A stretch of DNA of 64,000 bases from positions 9,202,427-9,266,426 of the forward strand of contig OX442315.1 in NCBI GenBank assembly GCA_949358305.1, written 5' to 3'. Below the pieces are notes generated by a model that saw nothing but the letters and a program-made list of their open reading frames with translations, was not told where the DNA came from and searched no databases. Both the position numbers and the translations under genes were made by a program. Positions 1 to 8,873 of this stretch are shown here, piece after piece. The DNA is from Strigamia acuminata. Lineage: Eukaryota > Arthropoda > Chilopoda > Geophilomorpha > Linotaeniidae. Position 1 is the first letter of the stretch. Each line of letters begins with the position of its first letter.

Positions 1-1660
1 GAGTTGACATCTGGTCAATGTTGAGAGCGATTCCATTTTGTCGTAACATCTGACGTACGTGTTGACTGGACTGTTTTGCCACTGAATTAGTAATCCAAGG
101 GACTTCGATCAATTCTAACTCAAAAAAATCATCATTATTATTAGTGTTTCTTAATGTAATTTTCACTCTGCGCCTGCATGCGACTTTGGACTCTTTTTCG
201 CCAAAACCGCCGATTTCCATCATCTGGTTGCCCACGACTTCAGCTCCCAGTTCCTCGACCAATTTCGCATTGATGAAGGACCGATGACTTCCACCATCAA
301 AAAAGCACTGTACTGTTTTAGTCTTGTGGCTCGATTCGGCATTAACCATCAAAACTTGAAAGAAAATGTCCGTGTTTGCTGCGGTCACTGCTGCTGTCAA
401 GGTGACTTCCGGCTCTGGTTTGCTCTCACAAAGTAATAAATGATGAAATCGTTCGCATTGCTTACATTTTTCCTTTTTCGGACAGTTTCGCGCCATGTGT
501 TTGCTGCCTAAACAGTTAAAACACCGACGGGCTTGCATCAATCGTTTCAGTCGTTCGGGTATGGCCAGAGGACACTCTTCCTTGCGATGGCTGCTTTCAT
601 CACAAAAGGCGCAACTCGAATCCGACACGTTTCCAATCAGAGCGCTGGCTGAAGTCGGTTTGTCAAAACGTGCTGGTCTCTTGGCATCTCCGTACGACTT
701 GGGTGTTGGTTTGTCACTCTCCTTTGCGGCCTGCTGCTTGTTCACGGCTGCATATTGTTCCCGTAACGCCAATTCCTGTCGAAAAAATTCTAAAAAAGCT
801 TTAAGATCATGACTTTTATCGCTATTTTTTCTTTGAAAATCCAAGGCAATCACATCGGGTATTGTTGCTAGTAACAATGGACACAAAATTACACCAAACG
901 TTGTCACTTCAACTTGCTCGTTTTCTAAACTACGAACGTGCGACTCGCACGTGTCGTACAGTTTTCTCAGTTCTAACAGGTCACTAACTCGCTTGACGGG
1001 TTGCAACTTCATCAAAGTCTGCATGTGCGCGTTGATGATCACTTCCTTGCGCCCGAATCGTTTCTGCAAGAGTTCTACGGCAGCCTTATAATTCTCGTCG
1101 CTAATTTTTAAACCTTTGACAACTGCCGCCGCGGTGCCCTCCAAAACCGAATTCAAGTATACAAACTTTGCTTTTGTGGTGATCGACTCGTTACTGTTCA
1201 CACTCAAATCGAAGTTGGACCAAAAGTTGCTCCATTCCGTTGGATTACCGTTGAATTTCGCCATCTCCAGCTTCGGAAGTCGAATGTTCCCGTTGTTCGA
1301 TCCATTGTTCGAACCGCCGCCATTAGCAAGATCCGGGTTGGGAAGAACTAGTACGGGTTTCAATAATTCGTCTAACTTCAAATCTATATCGGTCAACGCA
1401 TCGATTATTTTTTTCCTGTACTCCTCGTTTTCTTCTTCTTCCTTCTCGAGCTCCGCACGTGTTACGATGAGTGGAGTTATTTTCTCGTCTATGCCTGATA
1501 ATTGGCTACTTTTTGCGATTAATTGATTTTTTAACCTACGTAATTCGACTGTATCAATCCCGTCCAAAGCCGCGAGAGCAACGATCGCCGTATTTATGAT
1601 TCTTTTCGTTCCCAATCTCGATGTGGTTTGTTGAGCACGCAACCTGTCCAAGTCGTCCAT
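1..1660 (-). CDS. BEL/Pao retrotransposon gag and start of protease, partial at window edge
   Basis: On the minus strand an ATG at 1660-1658 opens a frame that I read as uninterrupted to the window edge. The N-terminal half is helical and Glu/Lys-rich. The middle (about 1300-1130) has the LPKLEMAKFNGNPTEWSNFW block typical of BEL/Pao Gag. Around 440-550 lies a CCHC zinc knuckle (CFNCLGSKHMARNC) followed by a Lys/Cys cluster. Around 310-270 the segment FFDGGSHRSFI fits the retropepsin active site, although the usual DSG/DTG triad reads DGG here. The protein would package element RNA (Gag) and process the polyprotein (protease). Reverse transcriptase and integrase must lie to the left, outside the window. 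Family assignment rests on motif order and is fairly secure; activity cannot be judged. Confidence 0.85.
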   Translation of the reverse strand, partial: MDDLDRLRAQQTTSRLGTKRIINTAIVALAALDGIDTVELRRLKNQLIAKSSQLSGIDEKITPLIVTRAELEKEEEENEEYRKKIIDALTDIDLKLDELLKPVLVLPNPDLANGGGSNNGSNNGNIRLPKLEMAKFNGNPTEWSNFWSNFDLSVNSNESITTKAKFVYLNSVLEGTAAAVVKGLKISDENYKAAVELLQKRFGRKEVIINAHMQTLMKLQPVKRVSDLLELRKLYDTCESHVRSLENEQVEVTTFGVILCPLLLATIPDVIALDFQRKNSDKSHDLKAFLEFFRQELALREQYAAVNKQQAAKESDKPTPKSYGDAKRPARFDKPTSASALIGNVSDSSCAFCDESSHRKEECPLAIPERLKRLMQARRCFNCLGSKHMARNCPKKEKCKQCERFHHLLLCESKPEPEVTLTAAVTAANTDIFFQVLMVNAESSHKTKTVQCFFDGGSHRSFINAKLVEELGAEVVGNQMMEIGGFGEKESKVACRRRVKITLRNTNNNDDFFELELIEVPWITNSVAKQSSQHVRQMLRQNGIALNIDQMST

Positions 1661-1732
1661 CTTGGATTTTTTTCAGCTTTCTTCTCGAAATTTCAACTCA
1701 AAAGTTCTGTTCTATCCGGGGTCGCTTCAGAT

Positions 1733-1750
1733 TCCCGGGTTTCGGCACCA
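1733..1750 (-). other. Primer binding site of the BEL/Pao element (tRNA-Phe type)
   Basis: The minus strand reads TGGTGCCGAAACCCGGGA directly inside the LTR. This is the complement of the 3' end of eukaryotic tRNA-Phe (acceptor stem and T-arm plus CCA). It fixes element orientation (minus) and the inner LTR edge near 1751-1754. Confidence 0.75.
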
Positions 1751-1753
1751 GTT

Positions 1754-2011
1754 TGAAGTCTCAAAACTACTTTCGAGATTGAAATTATAAAAACTGACTA
1801 AATTTCTATTAAAACTAATTTCTAACTAAATGTCTCTAGAGCTGATAAAAACGTGGCTACAAGGGTAACACAAGAGTTTATTCTGGTCAAAAAAAGGGGG
1901 TTTTACATAGTTAAAAATAGGTAAAAAATAGGTCAAGGCACATCTGGACACACGTCATAAATTCTCCTCCAATAAGCGTCTCCTTGATGTTGGCTTCCCT
2001 GTTCGTCTTCA
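1754..2011 (-). repeat. 5' LTR of the BEL/Pao element
   Basis: The inner edge is set by the adjacent primer site. The stretch begins TGAAG and ends CTTCA on the plus strand, a short terminal inverted repeat of the kind LTRs carry. To its right the sequence matches the 3' flank of an LRR gene copy (compare 19790-19860). The partner LTR is outside the window, so the boundaries and the 258-bp length are provisional. Confidence 0.55.
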
Positions 2012-2139
2012 CTTAAAACGCTCCAGTTTTTACACCATATAAATTTTCAACTTGGAAATGTTTGGAAACATGCTTTTTTTTCCAGTGGTAAACATGTTGG
2101 AACGTAAAATTTAAAATACTGTATAAACTATCACTACAA

Positions 2140-2187
2140 TCACATGGGGAGATGGCTGACCTGTAAATCCAAGTTGTGGCATTCAAC
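2140..2187 (-). pseudogene. LRR gene copy 1, last codons (separated from the body by a Gypsy insertion)
   Basis: The minus strand encodes the tail ECHNLDLQVS followed by a stop at 2142-2140. It matches the end of the intact LRR copy at 19839-21158 (ECNNLDLQVS). The upstream coding part resumes at 14993 after the 12.8-kb Gypsy element. The sequence 2020-2140 is the 3' flank shared with other LRR copies. Confidence 0.8.
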
Positions 2188-3169
2188 TGTGGTGATCTCA
2201 AAATATTTCACCAACTTAGAAGATAAAATTAATTGTCTTCTAATTAATTTGACTGTGGCACACGCCAAGTCAGATCATGTGACCGAGGGGAGAAATCCTC
2301 TCTAGGCACATATCACCCCAGGTTGTCCGGGGTGAAAACGGTTATTAGCCGTTATGGTGCAATATGGTGTAATAACCACTAGTTGCACCCATTTGAGCTA
2401 AGTGCGCAGGTTTTCTGCGCAATATTGAAGCGTGCTGGGCTCGCGTCTTGGCTCAAATCGGGACTCTTGACAAAAATACACAACCCACAACATCACTGCG
2501 ATATCTGCTCCGACAATACGTATTGACAGTGGACCGTGTAACCGTCAAGTTTCACCAGCTTGCTTTGTAACGAATTACAAAGCCAGCTATCCTGCTTGAA
2601 TTAGCCGTAGCTAATTCCAGCAATCGAGAAGAGAAGTTTCCCGACGATCGTGAACCATCGCCGTCGCTGTTGCGCGAACGACAGCCACCGCCATCGTACG
2701 AGAGCCGGACGCCTACAGCCGTCAACCACCGCCGCCGAGCCGTCGCACGAGCCGTAGAAGAAACCCACGAGAACCATCGTCTTCGACCATCGTTCGTGAG
2801 TTTGCCGAAAACGAAGACATTTGCCTTCGCTCAACAACATCTCGTTGTTTAAGCGCCATTTCTGACGCTTTGTAGCTTGCAACAGTCGTTGCAAGCCCTT
2901 CCTTTGTTTCATTGTTTCCCGCTCATTTTATTCTTGCGACTTGTCGCATATCGTGATATTCATAATCATTATTAATATATATATTGTAATTTAAACCGAA
3001 TAAATAATTGTGTGATTTTTATTACCATAATAAACTGCCGTTTTATTCCTATTTTCGTAAACTTAACCCTAGACAAGTTTCGGCCGCGATATAAGTCTTG
3101 TAAAGCATTCACCTGCGGTTTCGTGCTTATTTATTAGAAATAAGTGCGATAATAACCCGGATCGCAGCA
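2188..3169 (+). repeat. 5' LTR of Gypsy B
   Basis: It is a 982-bp direct repeat of 14011-14992, beginning TGTGGTGATCTC and ending GATCGCAGCA. Short ORFs on both strands around 2600-2910 recur unchanged in the other LTR and lack any recognisable domain. I treat them as LTR sequence, not genes. An AATAAA at about 3000 (14823 in the other copy) could be the polyadenylation signal. Confidence 0.93.
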
Positions 3170-3171
3170 CG

Positions 3172-3189
3172 TGGGGGCCCGGCCGGGAT
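3172..3189 (+). other. Primer binding site of Gypsy B (tRNA-Pro-like)
   Basis: TGGGGGCCCGGCCGGGAT starts 2 bp after the LTR. It differs at two positions from the complement of a typical eukaryotic tRNA-Pro 3' end (TGGGGGCTCGTCCGGGAT). The tRNA assignment is from knowledge of tRNA-Pro sequences, not from a search. Confidence 0.6.
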
Positions 3190-3280
3190 AGTCATTGTAT
3201 AACTTTGTTAGTTAAAATTTACCCGCCATTTTTATCTTGCTTATCTTTCTTCTCTATCCTTTCTAAATCCTCATTGAAAA

Positions 3281-6200
3281 ATGGCGACTCCTTCAGAGAA
3301 GAGACCGAGAGGAAGGCCGGCGAAGAGACGAGTGGCGATCGATCTACCAGCCGTGGATCAAGAAGTGACTGAGTCACAAGAATTGTTTGAAGCCATGGAT
3401 CAAACAGCTAACTGTAACTCGGCACAGTTAATCGTGAATGAATTCACGCAAGCATTGGAGCGACAACAGCCATCCCCGCCCAGCGGCCAGTTGGACTTAA
3501 ATAATCCAACTGGAAGTGGCCGTTCCAAGTCGCAAAACGATGATTTGAATTTACGAATTCAATCATCAAGTGCAGAGCACTCGCTGAATTCATCACCGGT
3601 TCAAGGTGCAGCACAGCAAGATTCGGAGAACTCCAATATGGAAGTTTCTCATTCTCCCGTGCGTGTTACCATGATGGACGCACTCCGTGAGCAAGCTAGG
3701 CTCGAGGGAGTAAAAGTCACTAGCGAAATGACTGTGGAACAAATCCACAAAGCTATGGTTCGCAAACAAAGCCAAAAAGACGTTGAAATCGTCAGAACAA
3801 GCTTGCAAGCAGAGTTCGAGCGAATGCATGCAGAAATGCAGCAGCAAAATGCCGAACTAAAACAACAACGTGCAAATGACCATGTTAAGTTGTTGCAATT
3901 AGAGCAGGAAAAAGCTTCCTGGCTAATTACTGACGAAGAGCAACAACAAAGGCTCGAGCAACTAAATCAAGCACAAAAAGATTTAGAAATTGCTAATGAA
4001 AATTTGAGATTGGCCAACGCAAATTTGCGAGAAGCCAACACAAATTTAATGACAGCCGAACTAACCGCCCCAGTTCGAGCGAGGGAAGTAATTCCCTCCA
4101 CTTCTCGAAATTACGAGAATTATGCTGCAGAACAAGCAGCAAGAGCTAAGAGATTAGCGCAACGAGAAAATGAAGTATTTCTCGCTCAACAGCAGTCTGT
4201 AATTGATGCTGGTCAAGCCGCCAAAAGTCTAAGCACTGCAGAGCAGTTATTACGTGCCGACTTAGCTGCGCAAGCTCGTGAAAACGAAATTCTTCGCGCA
4301 GATCTATTGACGGTACAAGAGAACTTTGCAGTAGTCGTACAAAAGGTACAAGACGTTTGTGGCGAAGATAATTTTGCAAAGCCAGCCCCAGTTTTGCAAA
4401 AAGGTGCTTCCAAATCACCTGAGTTGATTGATTTAACATCAGCTAAACCAAAAGTCAGTCGACAATCAAGTTGGACTGACAGTGATGACTCACGCAGTAG
4501 TCGTGGAAGCCGTAATAGTCATCACAGTCGCAAAAAGAGAAAGCGACAACCAGACCCGACCGAATATCATTCCCCAAAAGTTCCGCAAAATTCGGATAGA
4601 TTCTTTAGCAATAGTGACCAATTAATTGGATTGCTGGCGAAAAAGAATAAAGAACGTGAGAAACCACACGATCGTGGACGGTCACACGATAATCCGCGAG
4701 AAGGCTCACCAAAACGCGATTGTCATAACGACATCCGTGATGGGCCGAGATACCGTGGAAATCCACCAGGTGGTGACCCACCAGGTGGAGACAGTTCAGA
4801 TGGACATGGAGGTGGCCACTCACGTGACCACAATTCGAATGGCAATCGAGGTGGAAGGGGACCACCAAATGGAGACCGTCGTCCGCCAGATGGCGACGAT
4901 CCTCCGGACCCTGATCCGCCGCCAAATCCGAATCATGAATCTGCGTCTGATACAGATTCCTCACGCCCCAGTGTGAGAGGGCGATCTCGTCACAGAACAC
5001 GTAGTAGAACTCAAAGACCCGATTTCTACACGAAAGATGAGATTGACCAGTTGTTGAGGCAAAATGCTCAACAACAGCGAAAAAACAGAAGGGATAAAAT
5101 TATTTTGCAAAAAATAAATGAATTCACTTCTGATAAATGGACTCATCAGACAACAGATGAAAAGTTCATTAGATGGGATCGAGTTATCCCACATGCCTAT
5201 AATGGAAATTGGCAAGCAGGGTCAAACCTCTTGCTGGAAATATTTGAACTAGGCAAGGTTCACAGTTTTGGCTGTGAAGGTGCATTGGCCCATCTAGTAC
5301 CAAGAATACTGGTTGGCGATGTCAAGGAGTGGTTTCGCAGGAAAGACTTCACGAAGTGGGATGACTTCGTTAAACAATTTATGTTTAAATTTGGTGAATC
5401 GAGCGAAGACATCAAGACGCTCTGGAGATGTCTTAAGCAACGAAAAGGCGAAAGCTTACATTCGTACATGCTAAGAGCAGAGAATCTGCTTGGCAGAATG
5501 CTACATGCTGTTACTGATGCAACAGCTGATGATCAGTTTAGAGCTGGCCTCACAGAATATAGTAAAAATATTCTGATGATGTCGGACGCTCCCGACCCGG
5601 GGAAATTCTCCGAGTTAAACGAGTTCATGGAGGTCAATCAATTGCGCATTGACGAAAAGTACAAAGCTTACCTTACAGATAGCGAAAGGTCAGCGTACTT
5701 AAAGCGAGAGAAAAGACTCGCTGAGCAAAACAATGAAACCTTTAATGGTTTGAAATTATTGCAGCCACCTAGTTACGAAGACTTTCTAGACGAGGTGGAA
5801 GGGAAGAGTTCGAAAAGAGAATCTTCCAAAAAGGACGTCAAAAATCCTCATTCAGTCCCTAAGTTACATGCAAATATAACTGGAGCTGAAACTCCGTCGT
5901 CTGAAGCTGAAGAAGCTGAAGAGGAGGAGGAAGCAGGAGACGAGACGTTGGCTTTATTAGCCAAAGCAGCGGCGTTGTTAGCAAAAAATAACCCCGTTGC
6001 AGGCAAATGGAAGCCAAGAATGAAACCAAAAAATGTTTCATTTGACGCATCAAAGGTGAATACCGAAAGGAATTCAAAATCACCCGCGGTGTCGCCAGAA
6101 CGCCGGTCTGACGCTCGTTCTCGTTCTGCCTCACCAGCAGCAACGAAAAAGAAATCGCCTGCCACTGATCCATGCAATTTATGCAAAAAATTAGGGCATT

Positions 6201-6304
6201 GGCAAAAAGACTGCCCATCCTCTAAAAAGGACAAACCAGTGTCAACAGCTGAGTTTGAAAAAGCAGTCAAGATCATAACTGACATGTTTCGAAAAAACTT
6301 GTAG
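3281..6304 (+). CDS. gag: Gypsy B Gag, 1007 aa, with AT-hook-like N terminus, coiled coil and zinc knuckle
   Basis: The ATG at 3281 is the first long-frame start after the leader. Residues 8-17 (RPRGRPAKRR) resemble an AT-hook. Residues about 150-270 are Gln/Glu/Leu-rich with heptad-like spacing, a likely coiled coil. Residues about 400-570 are Ser/Arg/His-rich, then Gly/Asp/Pro-rich and disordered. Residues about 640-800 form the retrotransposon capsid-like helical domain (WDRV, DVKEWFRR, then a QRKGESLHSYMLR block as in Gypsy Gag). Residues about 965-978 are a C-X2-C-X4-H-X4-C knuckle for RNA binding. The frame ends at TAG 6302-6304, immediately after a -1 frameshift heptamer. At about twice normal Gypsy Gag length, the N-terminal half is an addition of unknown role. 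Confidence 0.9.
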   Translation: MATPSEKRPRGRPAKRRVAIDLPAVDQEVTESQELFEAMDQTANCNSAQLIVNEFTQALERQQPSPPSGQLDLNNPTGSGRSKSQNDDLNLRIQSSSAEHSLNSSPVQGAAQQDSENSNMEVSHSPVRVTMMDALREQARLEGVKVTSEMTVEQIHKAMVRKQSQKDVEIVRTSLQAEFERMHAEMQQQNAELKQQRANDHVKLLQLEQEKASWLITDEEQQQRLEQLNQAQKDLEIANENLRLANANLREANTNLMTAELTAPVRAREVIPSTSRNYENYAAEQAARAKRLAQRENEVFLAQQQSVIDAGQAAKSLSTAEQLLRADLAAQARENEILRADLLTVQENFAVVVQKVQDVCGEDNFAKPAPVLQKGASKSPELIDLTSAKPKVSRQSSWTDSDDSRSSRGSRNSHHSRKKRKRQPDPTEYHSPKVPQNSDRFFSNSDQLIGLLAKKNKEREKPHDRGRSHDNPREGSPKRDCHNDIRDGPRYRGNPPGGDPPGGDSSDGHGGGHSRDHNSNGNRGGRGPPNGDRRPPDGDDPPDPDPPPNPNHESASDTDSSRPSVRGRSRHRTRSRTQRPDFYTKDEIDQLLRQNAQQQRKNRRDKIILQKINEFTSDKWTHQTTDEKFIRWDRVIPHAYNGNWQAGSNLLLEIFELGKVHSFGCEGALAHLVPRILVGDVKEWFRRKDFTKWDDFVKQFMFKFGESSEDIKTLWRCLKQRKGESLHSYMLRAENLLGRMLHAVTDATADDQFRAGLTEYSKNILMMSDAPDPGKFSELNEFMEVNQLRIDEKYKAYLTDSERSAYLKREKRLAEQNNETFNGLKLLQPPSYEDFLDEVEGKSSKRESSKKDVKNPHSVPKLHANITGAETPSSEAEEAEEEEEAGDETLALLAKAAALLAKNNPVAGKWKPRMKPKNVSFDASKVNTERNSKSPAVSPERRSDARSRSASPAATKKKSPATDPCNLCKKLGHWQKDCPSSKKDKPVSTAEFEKAVKIITDMFRKNL
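6292..6298 (+). promoter_or_regulatory. -1 ribosomal frameshift heptamer A AAA AAC at the gag-pol junction
   Basis: In Gag frame the sequence is CGA AAA AAC TTG TAG. The heptamer A AAA AAC is a canonical X XXY YYZ slippery site, placed two codons before the Gag stop. The pol frame is exactly -1 relative to gag and is open from 6283. The arrangement predicts a Gag-Pol fusion. I did not identify the downstream stem-loop or pseudoknot. Confidence 0.8.
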
Positions 6305-8465
6305 ACGCAGATCCATCAGGTCTAGTGGACGCTGCGTCACCTCCGAAATCGGAATCAGAGAATGAAAATCTGAAGATAATGGAAGATGTTGAAGAAGTTA
6401 TTGATGAATTAATTCGTCAAACAGAACTAAAAGAAAAAGAATCTCTTGAGTTAACAAAGGAGATTGTCGGCGAAACTCCGACTGAAGAAGACACTTCCAA
6501 TATTAAAGATAAAGTCGAAGTTACAGATGATAGACCAAGCTCAGTTCCAGAGACACCTGGAATTGAGGAATGCATTAAGTTATTTGCAGCTACAACTCTT
6601 GATACCAATGAGTTATTAGACGAACTACCTTTGGAGCCTCCAATTACAGTTCCTCATAAATTGCGCAGGTTTGAGTGCAAAGTGGCTGGAATACCAAACA
6701 GCCAAGACCTTCCAACGTTAAAGTTAGAAACGTTAAAAGGTGTAATAACTGGTATGTTGGACTCAGGAGCAAATAAGAGCTTCCTAGCCACTTCAGTTAT
6801 TAATCAATTAGGTCTAGAAGAATATCTACGACCTATCGGACCTGGTGTCAGAGTCACGACGGCAAGTGAAGAAGTCACTCCAGATGGAACCATCCATCTT
6901 TCATTTCGATGGACACATGGCACGTTACGTCATCCGTTCATCGTAATACCAAATAAGTATCCAATGGTACTATTGGGTTGCGATTTTATGAATAAATTAA
7001 AAATCCAACCTAATCCGCAGACGATGTCTTGGAATTTTACGCAACCTGTGGATGCAGATTTACCCTACATTCCACAAGCGTTGCTGGAACGTTATTTGGA
7101 GAAAATAGAGGAACCCGATTCCTCATTTGTGACCTTTGCGAAAGCTTACGCTGCAAGTGTAACTCAAAGCAAAATTGATGAAGAGAATTTCATCCAAAAG
7201 TTAGTCGAAGAAGCTAACTTAAATTTGGAGCAATCCAAATTATTAGAAAAGATGTTATCTAAACATAAAAGGATTATTTCTAAAGATCCAGGTAAAACAC
7301 ACCTGGTTAAGCACAAAATTGAGCTTGACACGGAGAAACCCATCCGTGTCCCCTTTAAGAGCATAAACCCTCAAAAAAGGGAAATAATCAGACAACTTTG
7401 TCAAGACATGATTGACAAAGGCGTAGTCGTCAAAGCTGAAGGCGATTACGGAATGCGGCCAGTCCTAGTCATGCGACCAGGAAACGACCCACGCTTGTGC
7501 ATTGATTTCCGCCCCATCAATACACATACTAAGTACAACCCACCTCAAATGCCAACAATTGAGGAAATTCTGCGAGAAATCGGAGAATTCGAATGGGTCA
7601 GTACTATAGATCTGACCAAGGGATATTGGCAGATAGAATTGCGACCTGAAGACAGAGAAAAAACTGCCTTCTGGAGCCCAATGGGAAGACTAATGTTTTT
7701 AGTCATGCCTTTCGGATTAGTAAACGCACCAACTACTTTCCAAGAATTGATGGAAAAGGTTTTGGGTGACGTTTATAGAAAATTTGCATGGGCATATTTG
7801 GATGACATAATTGTTGTATCCAAATCGTTCGAAGAACACATTAAACATTTAGATATAGTGTTTAAAAAATTGGCAGAAGCTAATTTACATGCGCACCCTG
7901 GCAAGACGCATCTCTGTAGAAAGGAATTAATTTTTCTAGGCTACAAAGTAGGAGTAGAAGGACTTGCAGTAGACCCTAAAAAAGTCGCTGCAATTACGCA
8001 ATTTCCGGCTCCTACCAATCTTAAAGAATTACAAAGATTTCTAGGCATGGTGAATTTCTTTCACCGCCTAATCAAGAATTTGGCCACAGTGGCAGAACCA
8101 CTAAGGCCACTCTTGAAGAAAGATGCGGAGTTCGATTGGGAACTGCATCATCAGGCAGCATTCGACGCAATAAAAGACTTGCTTACGAATGCTGAAACAA
8201 TGAAGATGCCTGACTTGTACATGCCATTTATTGTTCATACTGACGCCAGTAAACAAGGGTTGGGTGCAGCCCTTACACAAAAGAAAATTGTGGATGGCCA
8301 AGAAGTCGAAATGCCATGCGTGTATGCAAGCAGAAGCTTGCAACCCGCTGAAAAGAATTATACTGTGACAGAATTAGAATGTCTCGCAGTAGTATGGGGA
8401 TTGCGCAAATTTCGCCCATATTTAGAGTACACTACATTCACTGTACAAACGGATCACCAAGCAGT
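6292..8465 (+). pseudogene. pol: Gypsy B Pol, protease-RT-RNase H part, cut by a MITE
   Basis: The frame is entered by -1 frameshifting and has no ATG of its own near the start. An acidic linker comes first. The retropepsin motif LDSGANKSF is encoded near 6757-6783, and an LLGCDF flap-side block near 6973. Reverse transcriptase follows with LCIDFRPIN, STIDLTKGYWQI, MPFGLVNAPTTFQ and YLDDIIV (about 7795-7815). RNase H shows HTDASKQGLGAAL near 8236 and stops in the TDHQA block at 8465, where a 408-bp element is inserted with a duplicated 8-bp target. The continuation, one frame over because of the insert length, starts at 8874. Function would be reverse transcription of the element. Confidence 0.9.
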
Positions 8466-8873
8466 CCAGAGAATAACATCGGGTACCCGTACCCGTAACC
8501 GTAACCGTACCCGCCCGTACCCGTAGGGTACAGGCGGGTACGGTTCTAGATCTCCCGCGACTCCCGGTTACGGGTCGGGTACGGGTACGTTTTTTGTACG
8601 TTTGCAACGTTTAGTTTTATAATAATAACGTAATAAATTGATTTATTTAACCAATTTGGTTTATTTTTATGATGATGTTTTGATCAGCCTACCGTAGTTC
8701 ATTGTAAAATCGCACCGCCATGAACAATGAACACGTAATCGCGGGTACGGGTAGGGTAGGGTAGGGGGATTCCGGGATAGCCCGGGTACGAGCGGGTACA
8801 AGTACGAAATTGTTTCGGTGACGGGTAACGGGCGGGTAACGGGTAAACTTTTTTCGCCAATGTTATTCTCTGC
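8466..8873 (+). mobile_element. 408-bp hAT-like MITE made largely of GGGTAC motifs
   Basis: The ends carry an inverted repeat (CAGAGAATAACAT at 8467-8479, ATGTTATTCTCTG at 8860-8872). The 8 bp before and after (CAAGCAGT 8458-8465, CAAGCACT 8874-8881) match at 7 of 8 positions and act as the target duplication. An 8-bp duplication and a CAGAG-type end fit the hAT superfamily. Both ends are filled with runs of CGGGTA and its complement; the centre is AT-rich. There is no coding capacity. The insert interrupts the RNase H block of Gypsy B, and removing it with one target copy leaves the flanking pol segments in a single frame. Confidence 0.85.

Noticed and set aside
1116-1526. Plus-strand frames at 495-812 and 1116-1526
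   Set aside because: They are antisense to the BEL/Pao Gag, which has recognisable Gag and zinc-knuckle motifs on the minus strand.
1733-1750. tRNA-Phe, tRNA-Pro and tRNA-iMet sequences as tRNA genes
   Set aside because: Only the last 18 or so bases are present, next to LTRs; they are primer binding sites and no cloverleaf can form.
2601-2912. Arg-rich frames on both strands inside the LTR, recurring at 14424-14735
   Set aside because: Exact recurrence is explained by the two LTRs of Gypsy B; no domain, and the frames lie in LTR sequence.
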